DNA of 64,000 nucleotides, from the NCBI GenBank assembly GCA_029243395.1, contig JAQWSE010000001.1:62001-126000 (forward strand). Reading direction: 5' to 3'. A program made the translations under genes and the position numbers. Of this stretch, positions 56,210 through 64,000 are shown in pieces; position 1 is the stretch's first letter; the number at the start of each line of letters is the position of its first letter. This stretch comes from Paracoccaceae bacterium (GTDB lineage Bacteria > Pseudomonadota > Alphaproteobacteria > Rhodobacterales > Rhodobacteraceae). Below the pieces are notes generated by a model. It was not told the DNA's origin, ran no database searches, and was given only the letters and a program-made list of their open reading frames with translations.

Positions 56210-57193
56210 CTATTGATCGAAGTTTCCAAAATTGGTTCCTGCACCTCCAGATTCAGATGAAGACCAATCCCTTTTTACTCCTAATCTCAAAAGAACTGCA
56301 GAGGCTATAAAAATAGAAGAATATGTTCCTATCAAGACACCCCATATCATTGCGAATGTGAACCCTCGAATTACTTCTCCTCCCAATATGTACAAAGCTA
56401 AAAGTGCTAGAAGAGTTGTCACTGAAGTCATAATCGTTCTACTCAAAGTGTCATTGATCGACTTATTCAGTAAATCGATAAGAGCTATTGATTGAAATTG
56501 TTTCAGATTTTCCCTAATTCGATCAAAAACTATAACAGTATCATTTAGCGAATAACCCACGATAGTCAGTAAAGCAGCTATTATGGAGAGATTAAATTCC
56601 AAACCAATGATTGAAAAAATGCCTATAGTTATTATTACGTCATGAAGTAAAGCCAGCACTGCTCCAAGCGAAAATTGCCACTCAAATCTTATCCATATAT
56701 AGAAAAGGACAGATAAAACTGCTAAACATACCGCTAATATTGCCTTGCGGACTAATTCTCCAGAAACTTTTGAGCCTACACTTTCAGTCTGTAAAAAGGA
56801 AACTGATTTTAGCGCATCTTGCATTGTTTGCTTCACATGAATTATCATTTGATTTTGAACTTCCTCATTTCCCTCCTGTTGCTCGATTTTAATTAGGTAA
56901 AGTTGGTTATCTGCTGGACCAACCAGAACTGTTGCTGGATCTGAAACTTCGGTAACAGTACTATCTCCAATATTTAATTCATTTAATGCTTTTCGTATTT
57001 CAATGATGGAAGTCTCATCGGATGCCTTGATCATAAGCATTGTTCCACCGCGAAAATCGATTCCATAATTTAAGCCATTGATGAGGTAAAAAGTTAAAGA
57101 CCCAATCACGGCAAGTATAGAAAACCATATAGCCATACTTGATATGCCAAAAAACTTAATAGAAGTATTACTTGGAACTAACCTAAGTCTCAT
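56210..57193 (-). CDS. secF: Protein translocase accessory subunit SecF
   Basis: A 327-aa inner-membrane protein with six helices and the start YGIDFRGGTMLMIKAS, followed by the helix pair DTVIVFDRIRENLK, the SecF hallmark. With SecD it uses the proton gradient to pull exported proteins to the periplasm. It begins 10 bp after secD ends. Confidence 0.96.
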   Translation of the reverse strand: MRLRLVPSNTSIKFFGISSMAIWFSILAVIGSLTFYLINGLNYGIDFRGGTMLMIKASDETSIIEIRKALNELNIGDSTVTEVSDPATVLVGPADNQLYLIKIEQQEGNEEVQNQMIIHVKQTMQDALKSVSFLQTESVGSKVSGELVRKAILAVCLAVLSVLFYIWIRFEWQFSLGAVLALLHDVIITIGIFSIIGLEFNLSIIAALLTIVGYSLNDTVIVFDRIRENLKQFQSIALIDLLNKSINDTLSRTIMTSVTTLLALLALYILGGEVIRGFTFAMIWGVLIGTYSSIFIASAVLLRLGVKRDWSSSESGGAGTNFGNFDQ

Positions 57194-57203
57194 TCTTTAT
57201 TCC

Positions 57204-58856
57204 TCACACTTCCAGTTTTTTTGGTTTAGTAAAGCCTACATAGACAGACACTAACAACCTTGTCAAAAAAACAGCGGTAAAGACAGAAGTAATTATCCCT
57301 ATTCCTAATGTAACTGAAAACCCTCTTATAGGGCCGGAACCCAAAGTAAATAATATTAAAGCGGCAATAAATGTTGTCACATTTGCATCAATAATAGAGG
57401 TTAAAGCCTTTTCATACCCCATTTCTATAGCTCTGAAGATACTCTTATTAATATTCAACTCTTCCTTTATGCGTTCAAATATAAGCACGTTGGCATCTAC
57501 GGCCATTCCTATAGTCAAAACTATGCCTGCTATTCCAGGAAGAGTAAGGGTTGCATTCATGCTAGCCATTACTGAAAAAATTAGAGCAATATTAACTATT
57601 AAACCAATATTAGCAAAAAGCCCGAATAGCCCATAAGTTAAAAACATGAATATCAGTATTAATAACCCTGCGATGATAGCTGCAATTTTTCCTGATTGTA
57701 TGCTATCTGCTCCAAGTTCAGGACCCACGGTTCTTTGTTCAAGAACCCTAATTGATGCAGGCAAGGCTCCTGCCCTTAAGAGGATTGCCAACCTATTGCT
57801 TTCATCTACCGTGAAACTTCCCGTTATAATTCCAGATCCTCCTGGAATATGACTCTGAATTACAGGGGCTGAAATTACTTCTGAATCCAGAACAATTGCA
57901 AAAGGATTGCCGACATTTTCCTTGGTATATTCTCCAAACTTTCTGCCTCCCACAGGATTAAATTGGAAGGACACAGCAGGTCTGTTGTTTTGATCAAAGG
58001 AAGGTTGAGCATTTGTTAACTGCGCCCCAGTCACAACGCTTTCTTTCTCCAATGAAAAACATTGGGCTGGATTTTCTATAGACGGGAGAACAATGGAATT
58101 CATATTAACCTTCTTGCTGCAAGAAAAGTTACCACTTATGACAGGGTGAAACGTTAGCTTGGCTGTTTTCCCTATTAAACTCAATAACTCCTCAGCAGAT
58201 CCCAATCCAGGTACTTGGATCAAGATTCTTCTTTCCCCTTGTCTTTGTATAGTTGGTTCCCTCGTGCCGGCTTCATCAACTCTTCTGCGTACTATTTCAA
58301 GAGATTGCTCCATAGTTTGTTTATCAATTTTCTTCCTTTCGCCTTCGCTTAATGAAATCTTGATCGTCTTTTCATCCTTTGACGAAAATTCTAAAATACC
58401 GGCTCCAAGGGATTTACTTTCTCTTCTAACCAAAGCTATAGCTTCTTCTAATCCTTCCTTTTCCCCAATCCTGATTAACAACTCATTAAAGCCCCCAGAA
58501 ACCTGCTTGATTGTTCCCACAGAATTTCTAATAGTTCTGAGGTGCTTTCTCATTTGAGGCCAGTAAGAAACAAGTCTCTCAGAATAAACTTCCTCAAGAC
58601 TCACTTCAACTAAAACATGTGCTCCTCCTCGGAGATCCAAACCAAGGTTGACTATCCTTGATGGTGCCCAATAATACCATGTGGATGTGTCCGCAATTGA
58701 AAGTTCATTTTCAGACATTTGACCAAGCTCTATCTGGGCTTGGATATCATTATACTTTTCAACTTTTGAATAAAAAAAGTGTGGAATAACACTATAAAAG
58801 CCCCAAATACAGGGTATGAGAATTATTAATATTTTCCACCAAGGAAATCTCAGCAT
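57204..58856 (-). CDS. secD: Protein translocase accessory subunit SecD
   Basis: A 550-aa partner of SecF: a first helix, the GLDLRGGAHVLVEV domain, a long periplasmic P1 region (with RRRVDEAGTREPTIQRQGE) and five helices that include GMAVDANVLIFERIKEE. The ATG follows AAGGG. Operon yajC-secD-secF-Mth938. Confidence 0.96.
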   Translation of the reverse strand: MLRFPWWKILIILIPCIWGFYSVIPHFFYSKVEKYNDIQAQIELGQMSENELSIADTSTWYYWAPSRIVNLGLDLRGGAHVLVEVSLEEVYSERLVSYWPQMRKHLRTIRNSVGTIKQVSGGFNELLIRIGEKEGLEEAIALVRRESKSLGAGILEFSSKDEKTIKISLSEGERKKIDKQTMEQSLEIVRRRVDEAGTREPTIQRQGERRILIQVPGLGSAEELLSLIGKTAKLTFHPVISGNFSCSKKVNMNSIVLPSIENPAQCFSLEKESVVTGAQLTNAQPSFDQNNRPAVSFQFNPVGGRKFGEYTKENVGNPFAIVLDSEVISAPVIQSHIPGGSGIITGSFTVDESNRLAILLRAGALPASIRVLEQRTVGPELGADSIQSGKIAAIIAGLLILIFMFLTYGLFGLFANIGLIVNIALIFSVMASMNATLTLPGIAGIVLTIGMAVDANVLIFERIKEELNINKSIFRAIEMGYEKALTSIIDANVTTFIAALILFTLGSGPIRGFSVTLGIGIITSVFTAVFLTRLLVSVYVGFTKPKKLEV

Positions 58857-58900
58857 GTTATTAGATTACCCTTTATTGTAAAATAGAAGTTTAACTATTT

Positions 58901-59215
58901 TTATGTCTTGTTAAGCACATTCACTATTGTCGACTTCATGACTCTGACTTTTGTATTTGAAGCAATCTCAACCTCAATTTCAGATTCATCTTTCACTTTA
59001 GTGACCTTACCTATTATACCACCTTGAGTCAGAATTTGATCCCCACGCTTCAATGCAATTACCATCTGTTTATGTTCTTTTGCCTTTTTCTGCTGAGGTC
59101 TAATAATTATAAAATACATGATCGCAAAAATCAGCAACAATGGGATCAAAGAACCAAAGGTTGATCCAAAGCCACCAGATCCAGAAGCCTGAGCATATGC
59201 AGGGGTGAAAAACAT
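58901..59215 (-). CDS. yajC: Sec translocon accessory protein YajC
   Basis: A 104-aa protein with one membrane helix (about 22-42) and the signature FIIIRPQQKKAKEHKQM, then GDQILTQGGIIGKVTKV. It joins SecDF. First gene of the operon, 44 bp ahead of secD. No strong promoter is obvious in the 158 bp upstream. Confidence 0.95.
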   Translation of the reverse strand: MFFTPAYAQASGSGGFGSTFGSLIPLLLIFAIMYFIIIRPQQKKAKEHKQMVIALKRGDQILTQGGIIGKVTKVKDESEIEVEIASNTKVRVMKSTIVNVLNKT

Positions 59216-59373
59216 AGGATACCTCTCAAATTATTTCAATAAAGTTCTGTTTGTTAAGGCTAGTCATAGTCAATTTTAAATACTTCTCAACCAACTAACC
59301 CGATATTAACTATGTAAAAGCATTTAATCGGTCAAGAGAAATAATGGTCAATTTATCTAAACTCAGGTTGAAA

Positions 59374-59721
59374 CTAGTTTTCCTGAGCTGAACTAAAGAC
59401 ATTTGAAAATGCCGTAACCTCTTCCAATGTTAACTTCAAAGCCTGTTGTCTCAGGTGACTCCCTTTCAACTTCAACGTTGGATTATCGGTTATTTCTCCT
59501 GGCAATGGCTTCCATTCTAAAACCAAATTACCTTTTTTTAACTTGGCTGGTAAAGTCAATCCATAGCGGTTAGCCAATTTTTCAAATTCAACTCTTAAGT
59601 CCTCTATATTACTGACTTCAAACCCTTTAGGAAAAACAACGTCCCCAAGAGCTTCTTCCAAATATTTTTCTCCACCGATCAAATATTCTAGAAACGAAAT
59701 TTGAATAGGTTCATCTTTCAT
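59374..59721 (-). CDS. Unrecognised 115-aa cytoplasmic protein
   Basis: A soluble, mixed-charge protein that I do not recognise. It has no signal peptide, membrane segment or cysteine. The ATG at 59721 has GGAG about 11 bases upstream. Lys- and Glu-rich helical ends flank a central FEKLANRYGLTLPAKLKK. It lies behind yajC on the same strand and may or may not belong to the Sec operon. Confidence 0.6.
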   Translation of the reverse strand: MKDEPIQISFLEYLIGGEKYLEEALGDVVFPKGFEVSNIEDLRVEFEKLANRYGLTLPAKLKKGNLVLEWKPLPGEITDNPTLKLKGSHLRQQALKLTLEEVTAFSNVFSSAQEN

Positions 59722-59933
59722 CTTTCAATATTCTCCGCTTGTAATATATGCCATAGACAGTTACCACTACAACTATATTTGGTAACTCACTATTTGTAAA
59801 ACACCAATGATTGTATTTCCATTAAATTTGGCCACATTTTAGATTTTTTCTGAAATTCTCAATTTTAACCATGTTGATGATTTATAATGTAGGTAATTGA
59901 TTAAGGTGAATACTCTTTTTCACATTAGAATAT

Positions 59934-60254
59934 CTATTTATAGCAAAGAACTAATCTACTCTCATTTTGATACCCAAAAAAACATTCCACCGAAGCGGTG
60001 CCTAACATTATCTTAATTTGTGATAATTCTTTAAAGTCAATGTTTTTATTTTTCAGAATTACTTCCTTCTTCGCATTTCTCACAATAGATTGACGCGTTA
60101 GCAAAACCTGATCATCAATTCTTGTTTCTGCCAAAGCCATTGACCCAACCACAAATGATAAACTGAAAAAAGTTATTAATCTTGACAACGTCTTTATTGT
60201 CGCTTTGTCAATTTTCCAATCAAATTTTAATGCCAATTTAACCACTATGAGCAA
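59934..60254 (-). CDS. Unrecognised small exported protein
   Basis: Up to 106 aa, with a hydrophobic stretch (LITFFSLSFVVGSMALAE) that fits a signal peptide, cleaved before ETR, and a mature part of about 62 residues containing two cysteines (VECFFGYQ, LVLCYK). The start is uncertain: a TTG at 60254 with no ribosome site, or GTG/TTG codons further in. I cannot assign a family. Confidence 0.5.
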   Translation of the reverse strand: MLIVVKLALKFDWKIDKATIKTLSRLITFFSLSFVVGSMALAETRIDDQVLLTRQSIVRNAKKEVILKNKNIDFKELSQIKIMLGTASVECFFGYQNESRLVLCYK

Positions 60255-60279
60255 TACCCATTCTATGTAATCAAGATAT

Positions 60280-60642
60280 TTAATTCGTCAATCTACATTT
60301 ACTAAACCAAAACCAACGTCGATCAATATATGGAAAATAAACAGCCACTCGAAATGAAGTATCAGTGATGGGTGAAGCGGTAACCAGAGTTCCATTAGGA
60401 GTCACAAACAAATCATAATTAGGTAAACTATATGATAATTGAGAAAACTTTGGTACTCCCTCAGGTAATCCAGAACCACTTCTAAAAACTAATGCCCCAC
60501 CATCTAAGGAAGCTGTAAAGGGGTTTTTTTCCTTCAAAAGGGTAAGAGTATTTGTCCATGGATCGCACAGATAACTCCCTGCAAGCACTCGATCGAGGGC
60601 GCAGAAGTATAAGAATGAAATCATGAGAACTAAAATTTTCAT
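60280..60642 (-). CDS. Unrecognised small exported protein
   Basis: About 120 aa from the ATG at 60642, with signal peptide MKILVLMISFLYFCALDRVL (cleavage near AGS) and a mature part of about 95 residues with two cysteines (YLCDPW and SKCRLT). A longer frame begins at 60762 but would place the signal peptide internally. It lies 25 bp before the previous small exported gene and the two may be a pair. Confidence 0.55.
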   Translation of the reverse strand: MKILVLMISFLYFCALDRVLAGSYLCDPWTNTLTLLKEKNPFTASLDGGALVFRSGSGLPEGVPKFSQLSYSLPNYDLFVTPNGTLVTASPITDTSFRVAVYFPYIDRRWFWFSKCRLTN

Positions 60643-60756
60643 TGTTTTTAACGGCAATAGTATTATCACAATACGATAAAAGTGTTCGGGTAATTTGTAA
60701 ATAGATGACAAAATAGATGGCGTTACCTGATAAATTGTGTTGGAATTTAAATTATC

Positions 60757-62268
60757 ATGCATGAATTACTCTTAAAGCACATCAACCTAAATGATGAAAT
60801 AGCACTAGAGGCTCCCAACAGAATTCCCCTGTCATATCGCGAACTAAATGGAACCATCATAAGTCTTAAGAATACCTTTGAAAAACTATCAATTAATCCC
60901 TTAGATCCTATTGCTATAGTTTTACCTAATGGACCTGACTTAGGAGCTCTATTTCTCGCCACTGCCTGTTTTGGAATAGCCGCCCCTTTGAACCCTAACT
61001 ATAGCAAAAAGGAGTTTTTATTTTTTTTAAAAGATTTGAGAGCTAAAGTCCTAGTAGTTGACCCTAAGCTCAAATCGACTGCTTCTTCAGCCGCTAAGGA
61101 ATTGGGAATCCCAATACTTGAATTGTTTCCCAATGAAAAAGCTGGGAGCTTTACTCTTAAGAAGAACTCAAATTTTCTTCAGAACCAAATTCAAAATGAA
61201 CCATTTGAGTCGATGTCTTCGCTTTTACTCCATACATCAGGAACAACTTCTAAACCGAAATTAGTTCAACTGACTGCAAAAAACCTTGTTCAGTCAGCAT
61301 TAAACATTGGAGAAACTCTACAGTTAAGTGAAAGGGACAGCTGCTTAAACATAATGCCTCTATTTCATATCCACGGCCTAGTAGCCGTTCTTCTAGCATC
61401 CATATTTTCTAATAGCAGATTAATATGCCCTCCTGGCTTTAATGCTCTAACATTTTTTAGCTTTCTTAATAAATACAAGCCTACTTGGTATAGCGGGGTA
61501 CCAACCATGCACCAAGCCATACTGCAGCGTTCTAAAAGAAACCAAGACGTCATAAATGAAAATCCATTGAGATTCATTCGCTCTTCATCAGCGGCACTAC
61601 CAAAACCTGTCTTAAAAAAATTGGAAACTACATTTCAATGTCCTATAGTAGAAGCATATGGTATGACGGAAGCATCTCATCAGATAGCATCCAATCCTTT
61701 ACCACCAAAATCACGTAAAGCAGGAACTGTCGGCATAGCTGCAGGTCCACAAATTAAGATTATTGAAAACAATGGAAATGAGATGCCCGCTAACTGTGTT
61801 GGTGAAATAGTGATCAAAGGAAATAACGTTATCAATTGTTACGCCAATAACCCTGAAGCGAACCATAGCTCATTCCATGAAGGCTGGTTTAGAACTGGGG
61901 ATTTAGGATCTATTGATGAAGACGGTTACCTCACAATCTCTGGTCGAATTAAGGAAATAATAAATAAAGGAGGAGAAAAGATATCACCCAAAGAAATAGA
62001 TGATATCCTGCAAGAAATGCCTGCTATTGAACAAGTAGTATGCTTTGCTATAGGTGACAGTGCGTATGGAGAAGACATTGGCTGTGCCATCGTGTTAGTC
62101 CCTGGGATGAGCTTGACTGAAGAGGAAATTGTTACACATGCTTCAAAATTCCTTGCAAGATTTAAAATACCAAGAAAATTTTTCTTCCTTAGTGAAATCC
62201 CTGTAGGCCCTACTGGAAAATTACAAAGGATAGGTTTAGCAAAAACACTCGGTTTAGAAGATGAATGA
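60757..62268 (+). CDS. Acyl-CoA synthetase of the oxalate-CoA ligase type
   Basis: A 503-aa ANL adenylation enzyme. P-loop LLHTSGTTSKPKLVQLT, acyl pocket YGMTEASHQIASNPLPP, then GWFRTGDLG and GRIKEIINKGGEKISP, and the C-terminal catalytic Lys in VGPTGKLQR are all present. Overall it most resembles plant and yeast oxalyl-CoA synthetases (AAE3/Pcs60 type), so oxalate or a similar small acid is the best guess. Its last 8 bp overlap the next gene. Confidence 0.82.
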   Translation: MHELLLKHINLNDEIALEAPNRIPLSYRELNGTIISLKNTFEKLSINPLDPIAIVLPNGPDLGALFLATACFGIAAPLNPNYSKKEFLFFLKDLRAKVLVVDPKLKSTASSAAKELGIPILELFPNEKAGSFTLKKNSNFLQNQIQNEPFESMSSLLLHTSGTTSKPKLVQLTAKNLVQSALNIGETLQLSERDSCLNIMPLFHIHGLVAVLLASIFSNSRLICPPGFNALTFFSFLNKYKPTWYSGVPTMHQAILQRSKRNQDVINENPLRFIRSSSAALPKPVLKKLETTFQCPIVEAYGMTEASHQIASNPLPPKSRKAGTVGIAAGPQIKIIENNGNEMPANCVGEIVIKGNNVINCYANNPEANHSSFHEGWFRTGDLGSIDEDGYLTISGRIKEIINKGGEKISPKEIDDILQEMPAIEQVVCFAIGDSAYGEDIGCAIVLVPGMSLTEEEIVTHASKFLARFKIPRKFFFLSEIPVGPTGKLQRIGLAKTLGLEDE

Positions 62269-63250
62269 GAATGATCCCCACTTCTGTATTTTTGGAGCTG
62301 GTGCGATCGGAGGATTAATAGCTGCCCACCTTTCTACCTCGGGATATAATACCTCTTGCGTTGCGAGAGGAAAAACACACGCCACTTTAATAGCAAACGG
62401 CATCCAAGTTTTGAGAGAAGAAAATGAAATCCATGCTAAACCTAAAATATATGAAATTTCAGAAAAAATTCCTGAAATTGATTATCTTTTTATAACTCTG
62501 AAAGCTAATTCCCTCCCCTCAGTCGCTCAAGATATCTCAAGATTGATTTCGAAGAAAACCACAATTGTTACTGGGATGAATGGGATCCCCCATTGGTATT
62601 TTAATGGCTTACTGTCAAAGTATGGTAATGTCAGAATTGAATCTGTAGATCCTAATGGCATAGTCTCGAAAGGTCTCCCACCAGAGAAAATAATCGGCTC
62701 AGTAATCTATCCTGCTGCTGAGTTAAAAGAACCTGGAGTTATAGACCATAAGAGCGGGTATAAAATCACTTTGGGAGAACCTGACGGTTCTCTTACAAAT
62801 AGGATAGAAAACTTAGCGCTAGCCCTTAATAAATCTGGATTCAGATCACCTATTAGAAAAAATATTCGAGATGAAATCTGGATTAAGTTGTTGGGTAATA
62901 TAGCATTTAACCCACTGTCAGCCTTAACCGGCGGTACTTTGGCAGATATATGTGCAAATCCTGGAACTCGGGAGATTGTAGCTAATGTCATGATTGAAGC
63001 TAAAGCGATTGGGGAAAAATTAGGTGCCAAATTCCCAATATCTATTGAAAAAAGAATAAAGGGAGCTGAAGCGGTAGGAAATCATAAAACATCAATGTTG
63101 CAAGATCTAGAAGCTCACCGTTCCATGGAAATAGATCCTATAGTAACTGCTGTACAGGAATTAGGAGAAATCACTACCACACCTACTAAGGTTCTAGACC
63201 TAGTAAGCAGTCTTTTAAAACAAAAAGCAGAACTTCTTGGATTAAATTAA
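62261..63250 (+). CDS. Ketopantoate reductase-family oxidoreductase (PanE/ApbA)
   Basis: A 329-aa two-domain NADPH reductase with the cofactor site HFCIFGAGAIGGLIAAHL and the all-helical C-terminal domain with KLLGNIAFNPLSALTGGTL. Many bacteria carry several paralogues of PanE that act on other 2-keto acids. It is translationally coupled (8-bp overlap) to the acyl-CoA ligase, suggesting action on related small acids rather than pantothenate synthesis. Confidence 0.8.
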   Translation: MNENDPHFCIFGAGAIGGLIAAHLSTSGYNTSCVARGKTHATLIANGIQVLREENEIHAKPKIYEISEKIPEIDYLFITLKANSLPSVAQDISRLISKKTTIVTGMNGIPHWYFNGLLSKYGNVRIESVDPNGIVSKGLPPEKIIGSVIYPAAELKEPGVIDHKSGYKITLGEPDGSLTNRIENLALALNKSGFRSPIRKNIRDEIWIKLLGNIAFNPLSALTGGTLADICANPGTREIVANVMIEAKAIGEKLGAKFPISIEKRIKGAEAVGNHKTSMLQDLEAHRSMEIDPIVTAVQELGEITTTPTKVLDLVSSLLKQKAELLGLN

Positions 63251-63300
63251 TCTTTTTTTTCAATAACTTAAAAAAAAATAATTTTTTTTTGTTTTTTTTC
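63251..63300 (+). terminator. A/T homopolymer tract, possible terminator
   Basis: Nine A (63270-63278) and nine T (63282-63290) face each other across TAA, followed by a G and eight more T. It lies just after the reductase stop and could fold as a short A-U hairpin ending in U. Confidence 0.3.
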
Positions 63301-63346
63301 TAAACATTTTATTTTTTCAGTCGTACTGGATACAAATTCAAGAAAA

Positions 63347-63376
63347 AGCTATTAGGTTGGCAACCTGCCTAAAGCT
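63347..63376 (+). promoter_or_regulatory. Leader hairpin directly before the ribosome site
   Basis: AGCT-A-TTAGG (63347-63356) pairs with CCTAAAGCT (63368-63376), nine pairs with one bulged A, around an 11-base loop that contains GGCAACC. The ribosome site AGGGG (63377-63381) begins at the foot of the stem. An alternative fold, AGGTT/AACCT (63354-63366), would destroy this stem, so a switch between two forms is possible. I do not match it to a known class. Confidence 0.45.
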
Positions 63377-63388
63377 AGGGGTACACAA

Positions 63389-64000
63389 ATGGTAAAAATT
63401 TCATCCGCCACTGCGGTGATGGAGGCATACTATAAACTAACTCAGTCTCCATCACAAATGGAAGAAGAGTTAAAAAACGAACTTAAGAATCCAACAAGTG
63501 ACACATCTTCGCTAGATGACTTAACTGAATTGGTTGGAGCAATCAAAGACGAAGTACAATTCTTAAACAAAGCAAAAGATACCTTTAACGAAATTTATAA
63601 GGTCCTTGAAGAGGCACATACTTACCTCAGCAACCTTAATCCAGATGAAATTACTGGACAAGCTCAAATTTCTCTAAAATTTTATTTGGATGAAATGAAT
63701 AACTATATTGGAAGGATTAGTGCAGCTGTTAGCAATGTAGATCAAAATAACTTCTCAAATAGGTTGATTGACTACATTAAGAAATTGACCGCGGTAGATT
63801 TGGGCAATATTCATGCAACCTTAAGTGACCATGAAGTACAAACAAAATCAAGGCTACTTGGAGGAATAGACTCAAGCATTTCAACAACTGAAATCCTTGA
63901 TGCTAAAAGTATTACGGTTGCTGGCCATTTAGGAAAACTCAATCTTTCCCAATTTACCGGTGAGTCGGCGAAAACACTTGCGTCAGAAATCTCTCACCAT
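63389..64000 (+). CDS. Unrecognised open-ended gene (5' part)
   Basis: The frame is open for 204 codons from the ATG at 63389 to the window end. The ATG follows AGGGG by 7 bases. The protein starts MVKISSATAVMEAYYKL, has no signal peptide, and looks like a series of amphipathic helices (KDTFNEIYKVLEEAHTYLS, IDYIKKLTAVDLGNIHATL) then a Ser/Thr-rich segment (GGIDSSISTTEILDAKS). I do not recognise the family. The lack of a signal peptide, high Ser/Thr/Asn and AT-rich leader fit the start of a large structural or type I-secreted protein, which is only a guess. Confidence 0.6.
   Translation, partial: MVKISSATAVMEAYYKLTQSPSQMEEELKNELKNPTSDTSSLDDLTELVGAIKDEVQFLNKAKDTFNEIYKVLEEAHTYLSNLNPDEITGQAQISLKFYLDEMNNYIGRISAAVSNVDQNNFSNRLIDYIKKLTAVDLGNIHATLSDHEVQTKSRLLGGIDSSISTTEILDAKSITVAGHLGKLNLSQFTGESAKTLASEISHH

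Noticed and set aside
63355-63381. c-di-GMP class I riboswitch before the last gene
   Set aside because: Short similarities to GGCAAACC and GCAAAGCTA are present, but the P2 hairpin between them and the whole second stem are missing.

Overview
The window is AT-rich, gene-dense DNA from a proteobacterial chromosome, most likely a streamlined, free-living alphaproteobacterium of marine type. This rests on recognised families and gene order: a pyruvate dehydrogenase E1-beta with its own N-terminal lipoyl domain, the ZapA/DUF4164 pair beside transketolase, a UbiL-like hydroxylase with the PPIGAQG motif, fabD-fabG-acpP-fabF-mltG, rpsF-rpsR-rplI-dnaB-alr, der-bamB-TPR, and yajC-secD-secF-Mth938. 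I see no rRNA, tRNA, insertion sequence, prophage or CRISPR array. The species cannot be named from the sequence alone.

Layout. 1-10.9 kb is the most accessory-looking part. It holds a Liv-type amino-acid ABC importer (livG-livK-livF-livH-livM), the 5' part of an isochorismatase-fold hydrolase, a glutamine-synthetase-like gamma-glutamyl ligase, and a three-domain enzyme of about 1000 aa (APH-type kinase, M23 peptidase fold, class III PLP enzyme). An unrecognised secreted protein follows. Together they look like uptake and breakdown of an amino alcohol or amine. 11-25.8 kb is core metabolism: ppa, yqeY, carA, ubiL-like, ilvC, secG, pyrG, a TerB-like gene, purL-bolA-grxD, zapA with its coiled-coil partner, tkt and pgk. 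25.9-30 kb is ftsB with pdhA-pdhB-pdhC. A perfect 44-bp palindrome covers the pdhA start.

30-34.7 kb (minus strand) is the fatty-acid block. Its last gene, mltG, is broken by one base in a nine-base homopolymer. 35-41 kb reads rpsF-rpsR-rplI, dnaB (with a consensus DnaA box upstream), alr, mlaE-mlaF, cvpA and an SDR protein whose catalytic residues are lost. 42-45.4 kb (minus) is der-bamB-TPR. 45.7-53.6 kb is envelope and efflux: an RND adaptor and pump, an Atm1-like ABC exporter, and a LysM protein with four 18-aa repeats. 53.7-59.2 kb holds a LOG phosphoribohydrolase, a RarD-like permease, Fe-superoxide dismutase and the Sec accessory operon. Three small unknown proteins, an oxalyl-CoA-synthetase-like ligase with a ketopantoate-reductase-like protein, and the start of an unknown open-ended gene finish the window.

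Several usually conserved neighbours are missing from their expected slots: gap between tkt and pgk, lpd after pdhC, radA and purF around cvpA. This suggests rearranged conserved operons. The best leads for new biology are the kinase-M23-PLP fusion cluster, the pdhA start palindrome, the mltG homopolymer break and the degenerate active sites in PdhC and the SDR protein.
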